A stretch of DNA of 8,728 nt from CAMDTE01 sp034679985. Its GTDB lineage: Bacteria > Bacteroidota > Bacteroidia > Flavobacteriales > Schleiferiaceae. The notes under the pieces are model-generated. The model was not told where the DNA came from and did not search any database. It saw only the letters and a list, made by a program, of their open reading frames with translations. This document shows positions 1 through 5,639 of this stretch, in pieces. Position 1 is the first letter of the stretch; each line of letters starts with the position of its first letter. The translations under genes and the position numbers were made by a program. The stretch spans positions 1 through 8,728 of the forward strand of contig JAXITR010000055.1 of the NCBI GenBank assembly GCA_034679985.1, in the 5' to 3' direction.

Positions 1-298
1 CGGTAGTTCCAGCTGCTCCTGTTGGTCCTGTTGGTCCTGTTGATCCTTGCGGGCCAGCTGCTCCTGCTAAACCGGTTGGACCTTGTGGGCCAGCTGCTCC
101 TGTTAAACCGATCGGGCCCTGTAGTCCAGTGGCACCTGTTAAACCTTGTGGACCTTGTGGGCCAGTAGAGCCCGTGGCTCCCATAGAACCTGTTGCACCT
201 GTTAATCCAATAGGCCCTTGAGGACCTGTAGCGCCAACTGCACCTGCCGGTCCACTTGGACCGACTGGCCCTGTCAATCCTATAGGTCCTGTAGGCCC
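1..298 (-). repeat. Collagen Gly-X-Y coding repeat with 36-bp units
   Basis: This stretch encodes Gly-X-Y triplets, so it has an underlying 9-bp periodicity. A longer 36-bp (12-residue) unit is seen in tandem at 45-80, 81-116 and 117-152, each beginning cc(t/c)tg. The encoded motif is close to GPQ-GPx-GLT-GAA. Further left and right the unit is looser and shifted by whole triplets. Such arrays change length by slippage or recombination, so copy number may differ between strains and may be misassembled. Confidence 0.85.
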
Positions 299-712
299 TG
301 GTGTATTGTTTCCCGCCGTCGCCGCATACAAAGCATAGGGCACACTCAGCATCTGACTCGTACCCGTTATGCTATACGATGTACCTCCACTTGGGTCTGT
401 TTCTGATTTAATAAAGTAAGGGCCATTCGACCAATCAATAGTTGAAAAATCACCACTTACAACGGTTCCTGCGCCTACCTCAAAACTCACCAATCCATTG
501 ACATTTGCAACCAGCACTTGTGTTTCAACATACACCGGCGATCCCGTTACAGACCCTTGCAAAATGCTGATTTTTATTCCAACAGCAGAAGAGTAAACCA
601 AAGAACCTGCGCTGTTCCGGATTACCGCCTGATAGCTGATTTTCTGAGGACTTTGCGCCCAAAGGTTGGCTGCCAGTGTCAAACCAAATAAAAAGAAATA
701 GAACTTTTTCAT
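1..712 (-). CDS. Collagen-like repeat surface protein, 3' end cut by the window edge
   Basis: Secreted protein of unknown exact role, probably an extracellular filament or surface protein. The first 237 residues are visible. Residues 1-19 (MKKFYFFLFGLTLAANLWA) form a signal peptide, followed by QSPQKISYQAVIRN. Residues about 20-130 are the beta-rich N-terminal domain common in Bacteroidota cell-surface proteins, ending in the typical LSVPYALYA. From Gly139 on, every third residue is Gly (GPT-GPI-GLT-GPV and so on), an uninterrupted collagen triplet run of about 33 triplets reaching the edge. The ATG is 4 nt after the stop of the upstream T9SS-sorted gene, so the two are probably co-transcribed. 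There is no Shine-Dalgarno, only an A-rich leader, as is usual in this phylum. The C-terminus, and with it any T9SS sorting domain or anchor, is off the window. The reading frame is clear from the signal peptide and unbroken triplet phase; function is inferred only from family type. Confidence 0.92.
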   Translation of the reverse strand, partial: MKKFYFFLFGLTLAANLWAQSPQKISYQAVIRNSAGSLVYSSAVGIKISILQGSVTGSPVYVETQVLVANVNGLVSFEVGAGTVVSGDFSTIDWSNGPYFIKSETDPSGGTSYSITGTSQMLSVPYALYAATAGNNTPGPTGPIGLTGPVGPSGPAGAVGATGPQGPIGLTGATGSMGATGSTGPQGPQGLTGATGLQGPIGLTGAAGPQGPTGLAGAAGPQGSTGPTGPTGAAGTT

Positions 713-716
713 TGTT

Positions 717-1205
717 TTAATTCGTTTTTATTATTTGCATATTTTTCACTACTTGTCCATCACTGAACACAACCAAAGAATAACTTTCTGCTGCCATATT
801 TAACATATTAATTTCCGTTAATTGTCTTACTATTTGGTCAAATAATACAACTCTTCCATGCATGTCATAAAGGCTATAGGACAGCTTTTTTTCGTTGTAA
901 TCGATAATTTTTAAAGTCAGATAATCTGTTACAGGAATCGGGAAAACCGTAAGCGAAGTATTCAACTCCGCTTGAATGATTCCAACCGTAACTGTTTCAT
1001 AGGCATGCTGAACGCCACGTGATTTTATTCCTGCTCTGGTTGCGTTGGAGGTAAATACTACCTGGCCGATACTGTACGCCATTGTACCACCACTTCCAGT
1101 GGCATCACCACCCCCAGCGGTGGTAGATTGCTGCGCCTGTGCTAAGCCCGTGGACAAGAACGCAACAGCGAGCAACACGACTAATTTTTCGATAGAACTT
1201 CTCAT
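717..1205 (-). CDS. Small exported protein with T9SS type A sorting domain
   Basis: Complete 162-residue protein. Residues 1-24 are a signal peptide (charged start, hydrophobic LVVLLAVAFL, then AQA) followed by QQSTTAGGGDATGSGG. The short mature region contains MAYSIGQVVFTSN and GVQHAYE, a pattern I know from small Bacteroidota T9SS proteins. The C-terminal ~80 residues, from LTVFPIPVTDYLTLKI through YSLYDMHGRVV to the end VVKNMQIIKTN, fit the T9SS type A sorting domain (usually written YPNP...LYD..G+.v...), with FPIP in place of YPNP. It is therefore expected to cross the inner membrane via Sec and be exported and processed by the type IX system. No catalytic domain is visible; it may be only a small surface protein. 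It leads a probable operon with the collagen-like gene 4 nt downstream. The AT-rich 5' region (1206-1270) probably holds its promoter. Confidence 0.88.
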   Translation of the reverse strand: MRSSIEKLVVLLAVAFLSTGLAQAQQSTTAGGGDATGSGGTMAYSIGQVVFTSNATRAGIKSRGVQHAYETVTVGIIQAELNTSLTVFPIPVTDYLTLKIIDYNEKKLSYSLYDMHGRVVLFDQIVRQLTEINMLNMAAESYSLVVFSDGQVVKNMQIIKTN

Positions 1206-1504
1206 TTATTTTAAATTAAATAATTAATTAAAAAATGAGCATTTCTTAAATTTAATGAAATTAATTTGAACTTGGCAGGAAAAACAAGCCACGGATGTAC
1301 TTAAGTCAATTTGATGTCTAATGCGACAAAATCGTCGCAAATTTGGTCCCTCATTCCAAACCGGGCCGGATTCGTCGGAAATGCTGTCCCATCCACAACG
1401 AATTCAGGTGACGTCGGGCACCAATACCAACTCGGAGCGCAAGGCTGAAGACCCCGCGCGAACAATTTCGCCCGCAAGTCCTTATTGATGAAGCACTTTA
1501 GCAC
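1206..1504. other. Divergent intergenic region; no supported gene
   Basis: This gap separates two divergent genes. The part next to the T9SS gene (1206 to about 1270) is very AT-rich. It contains TAAATTTA at 1247-1254, one mismatch from the -7 consensus on the minus strand, but without a TTTG at the right distance, so it is only a weak promoter candidate. From about 1275 the sequence turns GC-rich. A perfect hairpin lies at 1322-1339 (TGCGAC, 6-nt loop, GTCGCA), not followed by a T-run, so it is not a convincing terminator. I found no clear TAnnTTTG promoter for the plus-strand fusion gene. On the minus strand a frame is open from 1301 into the fusion gene, but nothing in it is recognisable. 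Confidence 0.5.
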
Positions 1505-3493
1505 ATGCCGCACGCTTCCAACTACGACTACCTCTTTGTAGGGGCCGGCGCGTCCGCCAGTTTGCTGCTGCTGGCGCTGAACAAACAGGGTCGGTTGCGC
1601 GGGAAGAAGGTGCTGATCCTGGATCCGGACGCCAAGCAGCACAACGACAAAACCTACTGCTTTTGGGCCCATTTGGAGGAACCCCTATTGGCCGACTTGG
1701 GCGCACTCATCAACGCCCAATGGAGCAAACTGGAAGTGGCCGGACAACCCCCGCAAGACCTTGAAAACCAGGTTTATGCGCGCATCTCCAGCCTGGCGCT
1801 CTACGAACACCTGCGTCGATTGGGCGAACAAGAGGGGTGGGAGCGCAGAATGGGGAAGGTTGAACGCGTCGGATCGGACGAACACGGAGCTTGGGCAGAA
1901 GTTGGCGGGGAGCGCATTGGGGCCCGGAGAATACTGGACTCCCGACCCCCCGAATCGGGAACCGTCGGGCCGAACGTGGTGCACCTTTGGCAAAGCTTTG
2001 TGGGCTGGCAGGTGCGAACGGAGGCGCCCGCGTTTGATCCCACGTGCTTTTCCATGATGGATTTTGAGGTTCCGCAAGCGGGAAACACGCAGTTTGTGTA
2101 CGTTTTGCCCACGTCGCCCCACGAGGCGCTGGTGGAATTTACGCGGTTTGGCGCGGAAAAAATTACCGACGCCCAGGCGGAGGAGGCTTTGGGTGACTAC
2201 ATCGCCTCCCGCTGGGGTCGCACCCAAGTGCTGGCCAAGGAACGCGGCCAAATCCCCATGAGCACGGCCGCACACCGCAGTGCAGACCTCCCCCACGTCT
2301 GGAATCTGGGCGGCCGCGCCGGACGCATCAAACCCAGCACCGGCTACGCCTTTAAATCCATGTACGAGTGGTCCGAAACCGCGGCCGCCGAATGGAGCGC
2401 CCCCAACCCCCCGGAGGGCCGGCAACGCCCCCGGCACCGTTTCTACGACCGACTCCTCCTGAGCATTCTTCAGCACGAACCCCACCGCGGAAAAGGCCTC
2501 TTTGAAAAGCTCTTTGCGCAGCAAAAACCCGCGCGCATCTTTGAATTCCTGGACGAAAAAATGCCCTGGGCCCAGGAACTCCGCATGCTCGTTCTGCTCC
2601 CTTGGGCACCCTTCTTGCGCGCCATCGTGCGCCAACACCCCCACACCCTGCGCGCGCTGCTCCTCACCGTCCTCACCCTCCTCCTCCTGGCGCTGGGCGG
2701 TACGGAATACGCCCAAAGCAGGACCGGCGGCCTGCTGGCCCTCCTGGGGCTCGTTTGGATTGGACTGCCCCACGGCGCCGTAGACCACCTCTTGGAAACC
2801 GGTTCCCTGCAGCCCCAAAAACTGCCGCGGTTTGTGGCCCACTACCTGGGCCTGGCCGCCGCCATGGGCGTCGTTTGGATCCTCGCACCCCTTGCCGGCC
2901 TCGCGCTTTTTTTGATCTATTCCGCCGGCCACTTCGGACAAGCCGACGGCCAAACCTGGGGTTGGCGTGCCCCACGCAGCTGGGCCTGGGGGGCGTCGGT
3001 CTTATTCTACCTGTTGGCCACCCACGTCCCAGAAACCTCCGCCATCGTTCACGCGCTCTGCGGACTGCACTGGACCCTGGCCCTGCCGCCGTGGACCCTC
3101 CTCCTTTGGCTACCAGTGGCGTTCAAGGAGAAAAACACCTCCTGGCAAATCACGCTCCTGTGGCTAATTTTGAGCGCCTGGCTCCCGCTGCTCCTGGCCT
3201 TCGGCCTCTACTTCGTAGGACAACACAGTTGGAACGGTTGGACCCACCTCCAACGCGGCACGGGACGCACCGCGCGCGCCCTCTGGCTTCAGTCCCTGCC
3301 CTTCCACCTGGGCGCGTGGCTTCTGCTGGGCCTCGCCCTGTGGCTCTGGCCCCAATTCTCGCCTTTTTCCCCCAGCCCGACGGTTCCCGCCGCTGCCGCG
3401 CCCTTTTTCGTCTTTCTCTCCTGCATCAGCTTCCCCCACGTGTGGGCCATGCATCGGTTTTACGGCCGCTGGGCATCCCAAACCCCTAAATAA
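1505..3493 (+). CDS. crtY-blh: Bifunctional lycopene cyclase (CrtY type) / Brp-Blh beta-carotene 15,15'-dioxygenase fusion
   Basis: The predicted 662-residue protein cyclises lycopene to beta-carotene (N-terminal half) and cleaves beta-carotene to retinal (C-terminal half). Cyclase part, residues ~5-375: FAD-binding VGAGAS near residue 12 with Asp40 ending the second strand; NDKTYCFW at 47-54; YVLPTSPHEALVEFT at 199-213, whose Glu211 aligns with the essential Glu of CrtY's L(I/V)E.T motif; IPMST at 250-254; GGRAGRIKPSTGYAFKSM at 269-286; and the CrtY tail with FYDRLLL and IFEFLDE. Dioxygenase part, residues ~378-655: about seven membrane segments with GLPHGAVDH (420-428), GHFGQAD (475-481), GQHSWNGWTH (572-581) and SFPHVWAMH (642-650), matching Brp/Blh histidine motifs. 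An in-frame stop at 1499-1501 sits two codons upstream of the ATG, fixing this as the earliest start. The gene is GC-rich and convergent with the FAD/NAD(P) gene. No other carotenoid or rhodopsin gene is in view. One histidine has non-canonical spacing (see findings). Confidence 0.9.
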   Translation: MPHASNYDYLFVGAGASASLLLLALNKQGRLRGKKVLILDPDAKQHNDKTYCFWAHLEEPLLADLGALINAQWSKLEVAGQPPQDLENQVYARISSLALYEHLRRLGEQEGWERRMGKVERVGSDEHGAWAEVGGERIGARRILDSRPPESGTVGPNVVHLWQSFVGWQVRTEAPAFDPTCFSMMDFEVPQAGNTQFVYVLPTSPHEALVEFTRFGAEKITDAQAEEALGDYIASRWGRTQVLAKERGQIPMSTAAHRSADLPHVWNLGGRAGRIKPSTGYAFKSMYEWSETAAAEWSAPNPPEGRQRPRHRFYDRLLLSILQHEPHRGKGLFEKLFAQQKPARIFEFLDEKMPWAQELRMLVLLPWAPFLRAIVRQHPHTLRALLLTVLTLLLLALGGTEYAQSRTGGLLALLGLVWIGLPHGAVDHLLETGSLQPQKLPRFVAHYLGLAAAMGVVWILAPLAGLALFLIYSAGHFGQADGQTWGWRAPRSWAWGASVLFYLLATHVPETSAIVHALCGLHWTLALPPWTLLLWLPVAFKEKNTSWQITLLWLILSAWLPLLLAFGLYFVGQHSWNGWTHLQRGTGRTARALWLQSLPFHLGAWLLLGLALWLWPQFSPFSPSPTVPAAAAPFFVFLSCISFPHVWAMHRFYGRWASQTPK

Positions 3494-3506
3494 CCGGCTT
3501 CCAGAC

Positions 3507-4847
3507 CTATTCTGCGCGCAACGCGTGCACTTCCTGATTCACTCGGGCACGGATTTCGTGGAGCGCCGTGCTTTCCCAATCCATTCCCTTGCGGGGCGGG
3601 CCAATCAAATGCAATCCAGGATCTTGCCGACGTCCCGGTTGGATGCCCAATGCCAGCGGATCCGATTCCAGCAGACCGTCGAGCACTGCGGAATCAATCC
3701 AAGGTTCTTTCAATTTCTTTCCAAACGACTGCGGTCCTGTGCAGTTGATGACCCATTGAACGCCCAACGTTTCCTCGCGATCCGACGATCCTCGAACCAT
3801 CCAGTGCACCTGAAAAGTTGAGCCGTCGGTGGATATGGTTCGGATGCGACCCGCATTTCGTTTCAATTGGCCGCTTTGCTCCAAGGACTCCAACCGCTCC
3901 AAGCTAGCCGCCGGCAACCGATGCCGATGAACTTCCCAATAAGGCCTTAGGTGCCGCAGAAATTGTCGGCGCTCCGCAGCGGACCAAGCAGCCCAAATAC
4001 CCGGCGTGAATTCGCGCAAATCGTTCACCACAGAAATCCAATTCGCACCTTCGGATTCCGCCTTAACAACGGCCCGACGCACCAATCGACTCAATTCCAA
4101 AGGGCTCCACGCGCGACCGGAATGCGGCGCAAACCACTTGTAGGCAGGAGCCGGTCCGTGGCTGAGCGGGTACATGCCCCTGCGCGAAACCGCATAAATG
4201 GGCCCCGTGTGTCCTTGCGCTTCCAGCGCCAACACTTGATCCACCATCGTCAATCCCGTACCCACCAAAAGCACCGAATCTGCTGCAGGCACCAAGGTCA
4301 AACCCGCGCCGCGCCAAGGATCGCTCCAGTAGTTCGGATGGTTCAAAACAGCCGGATCTGTAGCGACGTCCGCCGGGCTGAAATTGCCCGTCGCAATCCA
4401 AACGTTTTGGGCCCACAAAGAACCTTGCGCAACCTGAAGACGAAACGCAGTTCCATCTTTGGACAGATGTTCCAATTTCTGGAACACAAAGCGAACGCTG
4501 TGCTGTGGATGTTGATTCAAAGCGTCGTGCACCGTGGCCGTGATGTACCGGCCGTACACCGTGCGCGGAACAAAATCGTGCGGACCGTAGGGATGCCCTT
4601 CTGCCTCCAACCACCGAACAAAATGATCCGACTGATCCCAGTACAGGCTCATTCGCTCCGCCGGAACGTTCAACACCTGAGCAGAAACCTCCGCCGAATA
4701 AGCCTTTCCCTTGAACAGTCGATGCGGGTTTTCCTCCAAAACCGCAATGGAAATGGGGGACTGAGTTGTTCGCAGCAGTTCAATGAGCGCAAGACTGCCG
4801 CTCAACCCACCGCCCACCAAAACGTGATCGTACTTCGGATGCGTCAT
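3507..4847 (-). CDS. FAD/NAD(P)-binding protein, YdhS-like (COG4529, NAD_binding_9 family)
   Basis: A 446-residue flavoprotein-like protein, predicted cytosolic; substrate unknown. Numbered from the chosen ATG: N-terminal FAD-binding VGGGLSG at 11-17; LNVPAERMS at 59-67; YGRYI near 98; WIATGN at 150-155; a second dinucleotide site VLLVGTGLTMVD at 192-203 followed by SRRG at 221-224; the family hallmark RRQFLRHLRPYWEVHRHRLP at 293-312; and VINCTGP at 366-372. This order matches the COG4529 proteins, whose reaction is generally uncharacterised. Length is normal for the family. A longer GTG start at 4871 is open, but I prefer ATG 4847 because a perfect TATCTTTG -7 box lies at 4852-4859, just before it, and the product then starts right before the FAD-binding strand. 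The gene's TAG stop is 13 nt from the end of the convergent crtY-blh gene with no terminator hairpin between. A role in carotenoid or retinoid oxidation is possible only by position. Confidence 0.88.
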   Translation of the reverse strand: MTHPKYDHVLVGGGLSGSLALIELLRTTQSPISIAVLEENPHRLFKGKAYSAEVSAQVLNVPAERMSLYWDQSDHFVRWLEAEGHPYGPHDFVPRTVYGRYITATVHDALNQHPQHSVRFVFQKLEHLSKDGTAFRLQVAQGSLWAQNVWIATGNFSPADVATDPAVLNHPNYWSDPWRGAGLTLVPAADSVLLVGTGLTMVDQVLALEAQGHTGPIYAVSRRGMYPLSHGPAPAYKWFAPHSGRAWSPLELSRLVRRAVVKAESEGANWISVVNDLREFTPGIWAAWSAAERRQFLRHLRPYWEVHRHRLPAASLERLESLEQSGQLKRNAGRIRTISTDGSTFQVHWMVRGSSDREETLGVQWVINCTGPQSFGKKLKEPWIDSAVLDGLLESDPLALGIQPGRRQDPGLHLIGPPRKGMDWESTALHEIRARVNQEVHALRAE

Positions 4848-4851
4848 GGTG

Positions 4852-4859
4852 CAAAGATA
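4852..4859 (-). promoter_or_regulatory. Bacteroidota -7 promoter box, probable leaderless or near-leaderless start
   Basis: Read on the minus strand this is TATCTTTG, an exact match to the phylum's TAnnTTTG -7 element, followed by CACC and then the ATG at 4847. Transcription would begin at or within a few bases of the start codon. No good TTTG -33 element lies 19-20 nt upstream. Instead a short inverted repeat (CCCAC at 4867-4871, GTGGG at 4879-4883) occupies the space, which could be a binding site or chance. Confidence 0.6.
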
Positions 4860-4929
4860 ATAAACTCCCACTAATTAGGTGGGCATTTTCATCTCCACGA
4901 AGAACACCCGCAAGCGAATAGCCAGCAGG

Positions 4930-5008
4930 GCAGCCGCGGACCATGCACGTCTTCCTCTCCTGCATCAGTTTCCCCCAATGAATGGTCGCACATCGGTTTT
5001 ACGGGCGG
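4930..5008 (+). pseudogene. Degenerate 3'-end remnant of a second blh (Brp/Blh) gene
   Basis: Positions 4949-5008 align without gaps, and codon for codon, to 3410-3469 of the intact crtY-blh gene: I count 46 of 60 bases identical by hand. The encoded VFLSCISFP and HRFYGR are shared, and several differences are synonymous third positions (TTT/TTC, AGC/AGT, GGC/GGG, CGC/CGG). In the remnant PHVWAMH has become PQ-stop-MVAH, so an in-frame TGA breaks it. Just upstream, GCAGCCGCG at 4930-4938 matches GCTGCCGCG at 3392-3400, but the 10 nt that follow replace 9 nt, giving a frameshift. No larger part of the gene can be recognised. It is a non-functional relic of a diverged paralogue, in the same orientation as the intact gene. 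Confidence 0.75.
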
Positions 5009-5057
5009 AAAATAAACGTTTAATAAGGAGTTGAGTGACCGGGACCGCTAGCTTGGT

Positions 5058-5354
5058 TCAGTAAATTATAGGATCTTGGCTGCAATGACGCACGCGCAAA
5101 ACATAATTTTCATCCGGTAAAACCCGATAAGAAATTCGAATTCGGTAAACGACAAAGGAACGATACGTACCGTCGTTCTCCTGCTTAAAGCGATCCAATT
5201 CAAATAAATCACTGCGGTGTGCCAGCATTTTCAAATGCCTCACCAATGATTTTTTTACCCGCCCTGCGCCTAGTGGAGAGCGCTCATCGATATAAGAAAT
5301 TACTTGATCGAGAGAATTACTGGCTTGTCGATCCCAACGAATATTCTTGACCAC
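5058..5354 (-). CDS. Type II toxin-antitoxin system toxin, RelE/ParE family
   Basis: A 98-residue basic protein with the ParE/RelE fold pattern: an N-terminal strand (IRWDRQA), two helices with DQVISYIDERSPLGAGRV, then the beta-sheet motifs GTYRSF (62-67), RISYRV (73-78) and LRVRHC (86-91). Proteins of this superfamily either cleave ribosome-bound mRNA or inhibit DNA gyrase; sequence alone does not tell which. Translation starts at GTG 5354, the only start near the N-terminus, 6 nt after the antitoxin stop and in the same reading frame as the antitoxin. The order, antitoxin then toxin, is usual for these modules and would make toxin translation depend on the antitoxin message. Length is normal and no frameshift is seen, so it is probably intact. 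Confidence 0.88.
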   Translation of the reverse strand: MVKNIRWDRQASNSLDQVISYIDERSPLGAGRVKKSLVRHLKMLAHRSDLFELDRFKQENDGTYRSFVVYRIRISYRVLPDENYVLRVRHCSQDPIIY

Positions 5355-5360
5355 GTTGTA

Positions 5361-5585
5361 TCAAGATTCCAACCGCTTCAGCACCTGCTCATGGGTTGCA
5401 AAATCCCCTTGCGCAATGCGCGATTCTGCCTCTTCTAATTCCCGATTATAATCTGCCAAACTCGTTGGCTTTGAAGGTATGCGTTCGGAATTTTGAAAAA
5501 CACGCAAAAGCTTGACCAACAAAACTTGGTCGGTAGTTTGCTGAACTTTATTCAGCAACTCAACTTTTGTGGCTTCAATATCCAT
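5361..5585 (-). CDS. Antitoxin of the RelE/ParE-family module
   Basis: A 74-residue acidic, mostly helical protein directly upstream of the toxin. The N-terminal half (IEATKVELLNKVQQTTDQVLLVKLLRVF) looks like a helical dimerisation region. The C-terminal half carries DYNRELEEAESRIAQGDF and THEQVLKRL, the motif I recognise from Bacteroidota antitoxins paired with ParE/RelE toxins (usual form ...EEAEARI..GE..THEEV). That tail normally wraps around and neutralises the toxin. No classical ribbon-helix-helix or helix-turn-helix is obvious, so autoregulation of the promoter is uncertain. The ATG lies 20 nt downstream of a perfect consensus -7 box. Confidence 0.82.
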   Translation of the reverse strand: MDIEATKVELLNKVQQTTDQVLLVKLLRVFQNSERIPSKPTSLADYNRELEEAESRIAQGDFATHEQVLKRLES

Positions 5586-5605
5586 ACAACTCTACCCTAG
5601 CCTAC

Positions 5606-5636
5606 CAAATTTACTAAATACGACTCGGTTTTCAAA
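5606..5636 (-). promoter_or_regulatory. Consensus Bacteroidota promoter of the toxin-antitoxin operon
   Basis: On the minus strand TTTG (5636-5633) is followed after exactly 19 nt by TAAATTTG (5613-5606), a full match to the TTTG-N19-TAnnTTTG consensus for the primary sigma factor of this phylum. The start of transcription should fall near 5600, giving a short leader of about 15 nt before the antitoxin ATG. The -33 box begins just 3 nt after the stop of the SOUL gene. Confidence 0.75.
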
Positions 5637-5639
5637 ACC

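Noticed and set aside
45..152. 36-bp repeats resembling CRISPR repeat length
   Set aside because: The units are contiguous without spacers and encode in-frame Gly-X-Y triplets.
218..406. 62-codon plus-strand frame opposite the collagen-like gene
   Set aside because: Antisense to the collagen triplet region and N-terminal domain; Cys/Arg-rich translation without features.
1685..2953. 422-codon open frame on the minus strand, opposite the fusion gene
   Set aside because: It is antisense to crtY-blh, where strong motifs are on the plus strand. GC-rich genes with few stops commonly leave long open antisense frames; its translation shows no recognisable domain.
2602..3489. 295-codon plus-strand frame overlapping the Blh half
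   Set aside because: Its translation is Pro/Arg/Ala-rich and lacks structure, typical of a shifted frame over a GC-rich membrane-protein gene.
3951..4874. 307-codon plus-strand frame over the FAD/NAD(P) gene
   Set aside because: Antisense to a gene with clear dinucleotide-binding motifs; the translation is Arg/His-rich with no domain.
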